A stretch of DNA of 64,000 nt, taken from positions 277,001 to 341,000 of the forward strand of contig NW_026251403.1 in assembly GCF_025118155.1 (NCBI RefSeq), given 5' to 3'. The translations under genes and the position numbers were made by a program. The notes beneath the pieces are model-generated. The model was given only the letters and a program-made list of their open reading frames with translations. It made no database searches and was not told where the DNA came from. Positions 35,033 through 49,501 of this stretch are shown here, piece after piece. Source of the DNA: Cokeromyces recurvatus (Eukaryota; Mucoromycota; Mucoromycetes; Mucorales; Mucoraceae). Every line of letters starts with the position of its first letter. Position 1 is the first letter of the stretch.

Positions 35033-35162
35033 AACAGCCAATGAAAAGCCTTAAGTAGCCTACTCAAGTAGCCTACTCAAGTGGCCTACTCAGGTAGCCT
35101 ACTCAGGTAGCCTACTTAAAAAGCATTCAGCCAATGAAAAACCTTAAGTAGCCTACTTAAAA
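35033..35162. promoter_or_regulatory. 12-bp tandem repeat cluster bracketed by two CCAAT-box modules
   Basis: The module CAGCCAATGAAAA-CCTTAAGTAGCCTACT occurs at about 35036 and 35129. Between them AGTAGCCTACTC-type 12-bp units repeat five times with small changes. The unit is near-palindromic (AGTAG-C-CTACT). It lies 60-190 bp upstream of the zinc-finger gene ATG at 35224, so a promoter role is likely. CATTCAGCCAATGAAA recurs at 52384, upstream of the gene at 52663. Confidence 0.55.
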
Positions 35163-35223
35163 TAAATAAACAAAAAAGCCCACACGAACATCTTTTTGTT
35201 TCAAAGAAGAAAGTTGTTTTACA

Positions 35224-37738
35224 TGACGATTGAAGTAGCCGAAATAGTGACAATTGTACATTATTGTACACTTTGTCAACACGAATATTCTAGATCTCAA
35301 TCATTAAGAGATCATTACTGTTGTGGTTTAGGTAAGTTTAGATAATTAAATAGAAGTCAAAGAAATAAAAATAAAAAGAAGATAAGACAGAAGAAGTACG
35401 TTGAGACTTGTCAATAAGTTTATTAAAAGTTAATTCAATACAAATATTGTTATTCTAAGTTATGAGTTATACAAAATAAGGGTGAATAATGTAAGAGTAT
35501 TTATATATTTTGTGGATAAGGATGATGAGTAATAAGAAGATAAAAATATAACAAATTGTATTTGATATTATAATTATAGAATGATTACTAAGAGTTATAA
35601 TTATAGATATAGATATAGATTCATGTCTTTTGTATATATTTATTTTTATAACAAATATGCGTACTTTGAGTGAAATCAATTATTACGCGTACTTGCATTA
35701 TTCTTGATTTACTCCAGTTTAACTTGATATAAATTAATATTCAGCAGAACAAGATATATTTTTAGATGCAGGACTTTTATTAATCATTTTTTTTACACAA
35801 GAGTAAATATATTCTTAATATGTCTATAGACAGAATTATCATACAAGTGCACTATATACATTCTATTATGACTATTTATCTCATTGAATTAAGTTATAAA
35901 TCTTACAACCATGACAATTACTTGAAAGCCCATGAAGGTACACATTTAAACAAATTCGTTGGAATTTTTATTGAGACTTATTACGTTTATAGTTACGATC
36001 AAGAATCTGGATTTCCCAACTGGATTAAAGACAATCATTCCACAGTAAACTACCATATTAAAAGTATTATAAAATCTTTTGATTCTGATTAGTTTATAAT
36101 AGGAATTGCATTGCCATTGATAAAACATCATCATACAATGAACAAGTAACTTTACATTAATATTTAATACAATTATTAAAATTCGAAACTTACATTAATA
36201 ATTACTTTAGACGTGTAGACATGTGTACGCTTGTCCTGGATGTCTTTTCTCGTTTAATTCAATGGAATTACTTTCACTCCATATTCAGCAAAATCATATG
36301 GAAGATACACATCTTTTTTATAAAAAAACGGAAAGATTGATCCCTTTTTATAGTTCCAACTGAAATAAACACGTTTCAAGGCAACGGAGGCTTAGTGGGA
36401 TGTCAGACAAGTTTAAGTAGTCAAACAGAAAAATTATTGAAACATAAAGTAACAGATGTAGAAGAAAGCAACGTCAATTTAACGGACTTGTATAATGAAT
36501 GCAATATAAATGAACAATCCAGAAAAATAATTGAATGTTTGAACCTTAAGCCATTTATTTTGGAGGATGAAGATGAAGACAAGCAAAGAATGATTTGCTT
36601 TACTCCTGATCCGCAGCAGATTCACATGTTCAAGAACAACAACAAAAAATTGAAATTGACCCTGCCATCAACACCATCATCATCTCATGCCAGCAATTGC
36701 ATTCATATACCGAAAACACATTCGACAATTGACAAGATAATTAGAACAAGCCCATACCGTGAATTACTCTCTTTTAAAAAATATTCGGAAATAAATGAAA
36801 TGCAGTTAATGTTATTAAATACGTCTTGGCGCTCGAAGCCCTATCTATCCTTAGCGCTATCACAATTGTTGGTTGGATCGATCCTTGTTAATCAAAATGA
36901 AATGCTGTTGGTTAATGGGATCGAATCATATTCTCGATCTCCATCCGTCGATGCACATTGTGAAAAATTTATTGGTGTTGGCCATCAATCCTCTGTACCA
37001 AACCTTACGTCATCATATCCGAATGAATTAAGATTTACAACACTACATGAAGATAATTCAAAAAAATTAATAATCAGTTCACGCTCAGCCAACTTTTTAG
37101 TCATTTCAAGCATAAGGATCGATCAACAAATGAAACCTGAAGTTGGTCCTACGACAATAAATTTTACTCCATCAAACAAAACATCAATTTACCTAGACAC
37201 CAACTCAGTAAAAAAAATTGAAGCAATTATTATCGAAGGAAACAACTATAAATTGCCAATGGACGTGGATCCAATCAATCACATTCGGCAACTTAGATCC
37301 AAATTCTGTCACATCAGCACGTTTTGTCTTGCCAGATGTTTTAGTGATTTCACTGCATCTAGCCATTTACAGCCATATACAATATATACGTTTGCTAATA
37401 GCAATTCTAAAGAAACAAATGATGCAGTTCTGGGATCCAAGATCATGATTATTATTGCTGATGCTGTGCATACACAACCTTTAAACCCACAAATTAAAAA
37501 GGGGGATTTTACAAAGCTTGTCCCAGAAAAGAAAAAGACGACATCAATCCATCAATCATTGGATTCAATAATTAATTTATTTGGGAATGACTTGGAAACA
37601 TTAAACATTATTGGAAACACAAACCTGGCAAGTGTTTTAAGAAATGTAGCTGACTTTACAACAGCAGGTTTGAAAAATGGAAATGAATGTATAATTGAAA
37701 ATATTTGGAATTATTTTAAAGCCGATTTTAAAAACTAA
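35224..37738 (+). pseudogene. C2H2 zinc-finger gene, probably broken
   Basis: The first exon (35224-35329) reads HYCTLCQHEYSRSQSLRDHYC before a GTAAGT donor. A later exon from about 36213 encodes CRHVYACPGCLFSFNSMELL with a following LHIQQNH, giving a CX2CX12HX4H finger. That frame stops at 36363, yet the next frame is open for 447 codons (to 37738). A single extra T in the run 36345-36349 would join them as ERLIPF-IVPTEINTF. The middle region (35750-36092) is hard to connect and may contain decayed exons. The long C-terminal part is not recognized. Whether this is a dead gene or a sequencing error in a T-run is open. Confidence 0.45.
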
Positions 37739-37807
37739 TTATGCTATTTTCACCATTATACCTGCCAGCCAAACCACTCCTTCCAAGTATTTTATCATTA
37801 ATCAGTA

Positions 37808-37990
37808 CTAATCTAATGGTCTACAGACTTTAATCCAGCTATCTCCCAACTCCTCAATTTCTACCCCACCATTAACGTAAATAATCACTATCTCTTTCTT
37901 TGGGTTTAATTTTTTAAATCTATTTTCCAAATTTTCTTCACTGAGTAGACTTGAAATCTGGATTTTTTCTCTATTATGTTCTTAACGTCA
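37808..37990 (-). CDS. orphan coding-like fragment, unknown
   Basis: Reverse strand reads QISSLLSEENLENRFKKLN, then EIVIIYVNGGVEIEELGDSW and IKVCRPLD-stop. It looks like the end of a compact domain but no upstream exon was found; a stop lies just before. It converges with the zinc-finger gene and is followed (on its own upstream side) by poly-T. Possibly a remnant of a retroelement ORF. Confidence 0.25.
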
Positions 37991-38040
37991 ATCCATAAAT
38001 TTTATACCTTTTTCTATAAAATAAATAAGAATTGGCATAA

Positions 38041-38042
<2 letters not shown>

Positions 38043-38083
<41 letters not shown>

Positions 38084-38720
38084 GGGAGTAAACTCCAGTT
38101 TTTATTTAATGTCCTAAAAACATCACCTTTTATAGAGGGAGAGGAAAAGAAGACGGTATATGGAGGGATACATAAGGGTTGATTAGTGGTGTCGAAAGAA
38201 AGTTAGGAGGATAAATTAGATATGATCCGGTGAATATATAAAACATGTTCAGAGTTAAACGGTACATGCTGGAAGACTTGACAGTAACAGGCATCTCAAA
38301 CAGATTGTTGAATGCAGGCAAAGACTAGAAGAGTAGATAATTCAAAAAAAAGGGGATAAGAAGAACGGTCAGGAGGCGATTGCAGGTGGAGGAGGGAAAC
38401 GTATTCCTCGTAAGTAAAGTGAATGTAATGAGGGGAAATGTATTGAACGAGGATCTGACGCCATACAATGATTTTCATCGGATACGAAAAGGGAGAATGC
38501 TCGGTGTTCTCAACTGTTAATGTGGTGGAGGATGAGGCATTATGACAATGAGGACAGAAAGGAATAAAGACATCTAGGAGTTAGCGGTGTAGTTTACGGC
38601 GGGTTGTCACTTTTTTCATGAATTATACGAAACCAAGTATTACGAGCATTCAACGGTATTTGGAGTGACCAGAGTTGTTTCCATTTCCCGGCAGGGAGCG
38701 AAGATCAAAGAAATAAGTCT
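38043..38720 (-). mobile_element. LINE 3' fragment with poly(A) tail, second family
   Basis: On the reverse strand the ORF end reads PLNARNTWFRIIHEK, FCPHCHNASSS, ENTEHSPFSYPMKIIVWRQ: the CX2C...H...W zinc motif near the C-terminus of fungal LINE ORF2. Several stops and frame changes follow. It ends in a ~40-nt poly(A) (38082-38043), unlike the TTTAATC-ending family at 17.8 kb, so it is a separate lineage. Confidence 0.65.
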
Positions 38721-38734
38721 ATTTTGATTAGCAG

Positions 38735-39385
38735 AAGATAAAGAAAGAAAAAAAAAATAGAAGACAAGTCTGTGAAAACTTTATATAGATTAGTAAAGAT
38801 AATACAAAAATTGTATAACTCAAAATTATATGGAAAATATCGAGGGCTATTTATATGTTTTTACAAGGTAAATATTATTGATGGAAATATGATTCAGATA
38901 AGCAAGTTTTACTATAATATAGTGTTTTGCATAAAACATTGTCTTCGAATAATTCTGCGATCAATAAGATATATCTTTATTCTTTTTTCTCCCTGAATTG
39001 TCACTGCTCCTAGAAACATAACGGATCATTATTATTGGACTGCGACACATCAATATTAATTCTCAGTGAATATGTCTAGCTACAACCTATATCAATTATT
39101 TATGAGTTACTATCATTATCATTGTATATATAATATGTATGACTCATGAATAATTATGTAATTGAATACACCAGTCATAATCCTGTTTGAATTATGTATA
39201 TAATTATTAGTGCTCGAACATTCTAACAATGACTATTATTAACACTAAACGTAGAATGAATATTATGTTGTGAAGTACAATACATTAGTTTTAGTTGAAT
39301 AACCTTTTTATTATGTAATAAATGATTGTTTATTTCTATCAACTTAGTTGTAAGGGCGACTACAATCATAACAGAAGAGATAGCA
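38735..39385 (-). repeat. duplicated segment, copy 1 (inverted relative to 54245-54905)
   Basis: Aligns along its length with 54245-54905: TATGATTGTAGTCG, ATAGAAATAAAC, CATAATATTCATTCTAC, AATAATAGTCATTGTTAGA, TCATACATATTATATATACA, AGAATTATTCG, AGTTTTCACAGACTTGTCTT in the same order. It begins within the last codons of a gene related to 52663-54285 (CYDCSRPYN-stop vs CYDCSRIYN-stop). Confidence 0.85.
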
Positions 39386-40224
39386 CCCAAAATAGTTGTT
39401 GTTTTGGCTCTTGTCTTGGTTACAACCACAACGACATGGCTTCATTTTTTTTTGACCATGCTACAGAGCGCTTCCTGTTGATATGGAAAGCTGCCTCATT
39501 AATAAAGATGCAGTTACTCGTGAAATTAAGGTCTGTATCATTCCACCTTACTACCCAATCGTGTCTCTCCTGAATTTTTTTCATGGCTGTTTCACTCTAC
39601 TGAGTGGAAGTGTGCTTTCTTCAAACTAATTCTGCACTTTTCGGTCACAAAGTTGTAAAGAGCAGTTTTTGAAATAGATAGGTCCTCAAACTTGCTTGTC
39701 AAATTGTCCATCATCTCCTCCAAAATTAAACTTGACTTATCATTAATAAGCTCTTTCAAGAATTGTTCATGCTCTTTTTTCAAGATAGCTGGTCTTTCCA
39801 CAGGTCTGCCACTACCCTTTTTTCTTTCAATCACTTCCTCCGGATTCTGGCGTTCTTTTTTGTACGAACTTTGAGCAGTGGTCTCTGGTATTTTAAAGGC
39901 TTTAGCTGCTTCTCTTACGCCCATGTTTTTCTCGTAAATAAATAAGAAAAAAAAATCGCTCTTTACCTTCAGATTTGTAACGTCTGTTGATTCTCTTGCC
40001 CTTTTTAGATGATTTGATAATTGTTATTGGACTCCTCGGGCAGCTTCTCTTCTTTTTTCTTGTTCCATTCTCTCAGGCGGCTTTACGTCGAGGTACTGGC
40101 TCAAGTTTGTTACATTTTCAAGCGGATAAGTTTCATCATCCACTCCCATATCGATCGTAAAAACTTTATTTCCTTGGTTGTCTAACATGTTGCCTTCTCC
40201 GTTTTCGTGAATAAAGAAGTCCAT
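39380..40224 (-). pseudogene. Tc1/mariner-family transposase pseudogene
   Basis: Pieces in order: an N-terminal segment (40224-40024), RRYKSEGKERFFFLIY, helix-turn-helix part KNMGVREAAKAFKIPETTAQ, GSGRPVERPAILKKEHEQFL, LEEMMDNLTSKFEDLSIS, then the DDE core NCIFINEAAFHINRKRSVAW and VVVTKTRAKTTTILGAISS. The order and wording match mariner-type transposases of Mucoromycota. The catalytic Asp of FIDEAAF is Asn here, there are at least two frameshifts, and the 3' part is replaced by the duplicated segment at 39385. Not functional. Confidence 0.75.
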
Positions 40225-40540
40225 ACTGAATTGAATATAAAAATGAGAAAGAAAGGCTTCTGATACTGCACGAAATTTCTTTCTTTAATTGCACAGAACT
40301 ATTTCCTTTAATGGCCGAAGTTTATTCCTGAGCCGGAATTAATTTTTATTTTTAAACTTCACGAACTTTTTTTCCTGAAGGTGCACGAATAATTTGTATC
40401 AAAAAGTGCATGTGTCGTGTTTTGCTTTTTTTTCAAACATTATAACATGAGTTCACAAAAAAGTCGGAAAAAAAACAATCAAATCTAAAGTAAAATTAAG
40501 ACAATAAAATCATTCATTATTCCTGACTAACAGTGTTGAG

Positions 40541-41332
40541 GTGAATTTATTTATTAGCTTATTTTTTGGTAATAATGCAAACAAATCTAGATCTGATCAA
40601 CCAGTAAAGAAAGAATTAAAATCAATCACTTCTGATAATGGTAAACAATATATATAAACAAGCCTTTTTGTAAATGATTATCTAACCATGATTACAGAGG
40701 CTGAAATAATAAAGAAAAGAAAAAGAATTATTACTTCTGATTCTGAAGAGTCAGGAAATGAGGATGATCAACGAAAAACAGTCAAGAAAAAAGCAGATCT
40801 ACCCATCGAAAAAAAAGATCAAGACATTGATATGAACGATATAACACAAACTGAAAAAGAAGATCCTAAAGAAAAAAATTTTGATAAAGAAGTAGAGCAA
40901 GCTGCTAAAGAAGAAAAAGAAGCAAAAAAAGAAAAGAAAGAGATGATGTCGATCATTCATACAATGTAAGTTAAGATTTAACATACAGATAAATATTTAC
41001 TAATTATTTATATGGCGATTATAGTGCATCTTCTGGAACTGGTAAAAATGGTGTTATGGACTGGAAAAAGGGAGCTCCGTAAGTATAAAATGTCCGAATA
41101 TATCAACTAACTAATTGTGTTTAAAGTATACCTTATGCTATACTATGCAATACGTTTGAAAAATGCGAAAATACAACAAAGAGATTAGAAATTACAGAAT
41201 ATCTTGTTACACTCTTTGTCAAAGTAATTGAATTAACACCAGATGGGTTATTAGAGCTTTTGTATATGTGTATCAATAAAGTAAGTTGAAAAAGAAGAAG
41301 AAGAAAGTACGGGAACAGATATATTAATTTCT

Positions 41333-41371
<39 letters not shown>

Positions 41372-42057
41372 CCTTTAGTTGGGTCCTGATTATGAAGGGC
41401 TTGAACTTGGTATTGGTGAATCTCTATTAATGAAGGCAGTTGCCCAGTCCACAGGAAGAGATATGAAACAGCTTAAATCAGATTACGTTAAATGTGGTGA
41501 TCTTGGCACAGTTGCTAAGGTAAAAAAAAAAAAAAAACCTATAATGGCTCGTTGTTAACCCCCCCATTTTAGAATAGTAAAGGATCTCAAAAGACACTTT
41601 TCAAACCAAAAGCGTTGACTGTTCCTCATGTTTTTCGAACATTGAAAGAAATTGCTATAATTACTGGAAATTCGGTAAGCTATTTAAATCTTATTCATCT
41701 TTAATATCTTATCAACATTTATTTCAGGCACAATCCAAAAAAATTGATAAAATCAAAGGATTATTAGTAGCTTGTCAAGATGAAGAAGCTAAATTTATTA
41801 TTCGACATCTTGAGGGTAAACTTCGAATTGGGTTAGCAGAACAAACTGTTTTATCTGCTTTAGCACAAGCTGTTGTTTTCAGTAATAAAGGTATGCTCTT
41901 GTATATATTTATCTAGATAGTTTTATTGATTATTGAATAGACAACAGCAAATTATCTACTTTAAAAAAGGAAGAATTATTAGCATCAGCTGTAGAAACAG
42001 TAAAATATGTTTACAAGTAAACAAACTACGGAGTATAATTATTAAATATATGTATTC

Positions 42058-42095
<38 letters not shown>

Positions 42096-42331
42096 TATAT
42101 ATATATATATATAGTCAATTGCCTACATATGATGTGATCATTCCTGCCTTACTAAAATATCCTATCGAAGAATTACTTGAACATTGTACTATGCATCCTG
42201 GTGTACCTTTGAAACCTATGTTAGCGCATCCTACAAAGAGTTTAACAGAAGTATTGGATAGATTTGAAAATAACACATTTACTTGTGAATTTAAATATGA
42301 TGGAGAACGAGCACAGGTAACTAGAATTTCC

Positions 42332-42389
<58 letters not shown>

Positions 42390-43500
42390 AGTAAATTGTA
42401 TATTATTTAATAACCAGTAAACAGATTCATAGACATGAAGATGGTACAATTAGTGTTTATAGTCGTAACTCTGAAAATATGTCTGTTAGATATCCAGATA
42501 TTTTGAATGCCGTAGATAAGGTATATTAATAAGAATGAATGCATATTATATATTTACTGTTTTGTATATAGTGGGTTAAGCCTTCAACCACATCTTTTAT
42601 TTTGGACTGTGAAGCAGTAGCCTGGGATAAGGAAGAAGGTAAAATTTTACCATTTCAAGTATTGAGTACACGAAAACGTAAAGACGTAAAAGAAGAAGAA
42701 ATTACAGTTCGTGTTGCTTTATTTGCATTTGACTGTCTATATTTAAATGGAAAGGTAAAAAAAAAAAAAAATATCCTTTTTCATAAATATGTCTAAACAA
42801 TTTATATAGTCTTTGATTCGAGAGCCTTTACAAAAGCGAAGAGAAAAATTATATGAATCATTTCAAGAAACTGAAAATGAATTTTATTTTGCAAAGCATA
42901 TGGATTCGAATAATATTGAAGATATTCAAACATTCTTAGATGTATCAATTGCAAATTATTGTGAAGGATTGATGGTTAAATCCTTCGATGGTTCAGAAGC
43001 TACCTACGAGCCTTCAAAACGTTCACGTAATTGGCTTAAAGTCAAGAAAGATTATTTAACTGGTATTGGCGATTCTATGGATTTGGTTGTGATTGGTGCC
43101 TTTTATGGACGTGGTAAACGAACTTCAGTCTATGGCGCATTCTTACTTGCCTGTTATGATCCTGAGACAGAGGAATACCAAACAATTTGTAAATTAGGTA
43201 CAGGATTTTCAGACGAAAATCTACAAATGTTCTATGATACCTTAAAGGATCATGTCATTGAAAAACCTAAAAGATTTTATTGTTTGGGTGAAAATGCGGT
43301 GAAGCCAGATATATGGTTTGAACCTGTCCAAGTGTGGGAAGTAAAGTGTGCTGATTTAAGTGTAAGTCCTCGATATATGGCAGGTGTAGGTCGTGTTGAT
43401 CCTAGTAAAGGTATTTCGTTACGTTTCCCTCGATTTATTCGTGTTCGTGAAGACAAGGATCCTGAATCGGCTACTACAAGCGAGCAGGTAAGCAGATGAG

Positions 43501-43546
<46 letters not shown>

Positions 43547-43654
43547 GCAATCGTATATAATAAATATTGTTTATAGGTTTCTGAATTTTATTTTAATCAA
43601 GCTAACCTTCAAGGGAATAACCATCAAAATGGAAAAAATATGGATTATTATTAA
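40541..43654 (+). CDS. CDC9: ATP-dependent DNA ligase I
   Basis: At least 13 exons, among them 40698-40965, 41025-41078, 41127-41280, 41379-41519, 41573-41673, 41728-41890, 41941-42016, 42115-42316, 42425-42520, 42572-42754, 42810-43487, 43577-43654. An acidic/Lys-rich N-terminal region is followed by the DNA-binding domain ([34 protein letters not shown]), the nucleotidyltransferase motif [16 protein letters not shown] (Lys is the AMP acceptor), [18 protein letters not shown], then the OB domain with [12 protein letters not shown] and [23 protein letters not shown]. It joins Okazaki fragments and repair nicks. The N-terminus is unsure: ISLFFGNNA near 40555 fits the end of a PIP box, but the first exon with its ATG was not fixed. 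Three introns carry 30-48-nt homopolymers. Confidence 0.93.
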
Positions 43655-43751
43655 AATCTCTCTCTCTCTCTTTTTTTTTCATTATTATTATTATTATTAA
43701 ACTTTACTTTTATTCATAAAGTCTGTATGTGGTTTATAGTAGAAATATACA

Positions 43752-46505
<2,754 letters not shown>

Positions 46506-46767
46506 TTGTAAAACAAAAAAAAAAAAAAAAAAAAATAAATAAATGAAGGAACTTGAAAATATAATTTTATTTCCCTTGTTCATTCCCCTCATTATGGGCA
46601 GCGTTTCTTTAATATTACACATTTTTTAACTACAGTAATTTTACGTATTCGAAATATTAATGCATGAGAAAAAAAAATCAAGTTTTGCTTTGAAGTAAAT
46701 ATTTATTTATTTTTTTATTTTTTTTATTTTTATTTTGGATAGATTACATAGCATATGTAAATATTAT

Positions 46768-47762
46768 TTATAATTCCATACCAGCTGCTTCATCTTCAGA
46801 AGAATCAAAACTAACAGAGCTCATATCATCTTCTTCAGAACTTTCGTCTGCTGCAGCATCAGCAGCTTCTTTTGTAGCGTATCTTGAGACATAATCTATG
46901 AATATGTATACACATAAATATATGCGCATATAAATAATCATATATAAATATAATCACACACACACACATATATATATATGTATTTATGTATGTATGTATG
47001 TATGTATATGGCTCTTTCTCTCTCTTTCTCTCTTCTCTCTCTCTCTCTCTCACACACATACACACATTTTAGTTAAGACTTCTTACCTTTAACTTTCAAT
47101 TCGTATTTAGTAGGTTCTCTCATTAATAAGGCAGCAGCCTCACCGTTTAAGGGATCAGTTGGATTGGGATAACGAAGTAATTGTGGAAGAAATACTTCAA
47201 AAATATTAATCATATCTGTATTTTTTTTTTTTTTTAGAAAAAAAAGTGATTAATAAATATATTTTAAGCAAGGATATAATATATTACCAAACATTGGACT
47301 CCAAGTTTGATTGATGACATCTAAACAAACAGAACCGCTACTATATATAAAAAGAAAAGAATGAGTGAAAAGGTATAAACAAATAGTCTTAACCTACACT
47401 TCATCAATATTTGGATGAAATATTCTATTCATAAAACCAATACTCGGTGATTTGTATGGGTATTGATCAGGTAATTCAACATGAACTTTCCATACACCTC
47501 CACTAAAAGGAGCTTTACCAAATATTAATTACATTAATCTTATCAGTCGTATTTTTATCTCTTTTCTTACTATCACTAGGCCCATTGAAACGAACATAAA
47601 ATTCTTGCATATTATCGTTAACTAATGTTACTTCGTAGTCACTCATTAACCTATTTAAAATAAACCAGTTTAAATGACTACATTTTAAAAGACTAATATT
47701 TAAACTTTTTAATATTACAGTTTCATAACATCTGTTTCAATTCTTCTTCTTGGTGTAGACAT
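46768..47762 (-). CDS. UBC8: E2 ubiquitin-conjugating enzyme, Ubc8/UBE2H type
   Basis: Starts [20 protein letters not shown]; core [40 protein letters not shown] (catalytic Cys before LDVINQTW), and [20 protein letters not shown]. The acidic C-terminus ends DEAAGMEL, close to the end of UBE2H, a hallmark that separates it from other E2s. In yeast Ubc8 works with the GID ligase to degrade gluconeogenic enzymes. Six or seven exons; intron before the last exon (about 46888-47085) is a compound microsatellite of TA, AC, GTAT and CT. All E2 key residues (HPN, Cys) are present. Confidence 0.95.
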
Positions 47763-49501
47763 TGTACTTGTTTATAATTCAACTTAAATTAAATAAATTG
47801 TAAGCAAAAAACAAAAAAAAAAGAAAAAAAAAAAAGAAAAGAAAAAAAAGAAAGGAGAGGAGTTGTAATATTTATGTGAGTTTACGCCATACGTTTTAAT
47901 AAATAAATACATTTATTTTTTTTTTTTTTTATGTGTGCATACAAAAATAAATTTAACTTTTTAAACCCCCAATGGACACAACATAATAACTACATTCAAA
48001 AACTGCCCGAGACGGGTTGGTTTAAGTGGGGGTAATCTTCTTTTTGAAAAAAAAATAATTATCAGTTCAAGAGTAAAAAAACAGCGGAATAAGCGCAGGT
48101 AGGGAGAAAAGGCAGCCAAATTGGTCATAATTGACAAAGATAATTTAAAAGAGGTGTTAGTTTACTATACTAGAAGTAATCAAGTTTATCGAAAATATGA
48201 TTAAATGATAGCTAGTAAAGAATCTAAATACTCATCTAGAGAAATATTGGATTTTAGTAATGGATACCTATTAAAGAGAAATAACAAATATTTCCTAATT
48301 ACATTATTTAGTAACTATAAACAATAGTGTAAATAGAGATATGACATGTAAAAATGAAGATTATTGAGACAAAAAGAATGCGCAAACTATTAGAGAAGCT
48401 TCTTAAGCTCTATAGAGATATTTGTAATTTGACACTATTTCTAGATAGGCATGTTAGTAAACCAATATGATAAACATGTGCTAGAAGAGCCCAATATAGA
48501 AGATACTATTCTAGTTGACAAAATATTGGAAGATCATGAAAACGAACGTCAAAGAAATTTAGTCTTCATGTTATAAATACAGCTTTTGCACACTAGGAAG
48601 GTTAGTCCTGTGCAACATTATTTTAACAATGGGATTAAGAGAATTACCAAATATCTTTTTTCCAATATATCGATCCCATGTATCTATTAATTCTATTTAT
48701 CGAGATTTGGTTACTTACAAAATAGTTTAGCTATATAAATACTAAGACTAAGCTATTAATCAGTAAAATTGAAAAGTTTAAATCTTATTATTAAAGCTGT
48801 TATAATTGACTCTAATATGTAGCATTCTATCAATAATTACTAATGCTTCAATGATATGGATTTATATAAATTCTTGTGTATGAAAGTATCCTCCTGGAAG
48901 GAAAAGACATACTAGAATCCAGTAAATATGATTGTTGGTGTAATGGAGTGTTATATATAAATGCTTATTAGGAGTTAAATTATAAAATTCAAAATAACAT
49001 TTGTCCCTAGTTATATTATATACATGATTGTTATACACAAATTCTTTCAAGTACTAAACAGACTATTATAAATATAAGAATGAATTGCTAGTGAGTGGAC
49101 ATGACCACCGAGACAGTGATAAACGATTGATATATAAAAAGAATAGAGGAGAAGTAATAATAGAGAGCCTTGTAAAACTACAGTGATTGAATGAAAGTAA
49201 ATCAATTCAGCATTCTAAGATAAGACTTTAAGTTATACATTATTATGAATAATTTTATGGTGCACCAAGTAAATACTTTAGCATAATAGCGGCAGTGAAA
49301 TAACACCAGATAAACTAGCAATTAATGATATGGTGTGTTGACTTTATGCCCACTATATATAGATAGATGTTATTATATAACAATAACGCAGAGTAATATA
49401 AATTATAGCCTAATCTAGTGAATTATTTGCTATTTTAAGTAAAACCTTCACAACAAGAACATTAGAGAAATATTACATAATAAATCCTAATGAAATACAC
49501 G
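47763..49501. other. gene-free stretch, likely old repeat sequence
   Basis: No exon or element was identified with confidence. Base composition is less simple than normal intergenic DNA here, similar to 6.6-9.9 kb, suggesting decayed transposons. Confidence 0.45.
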
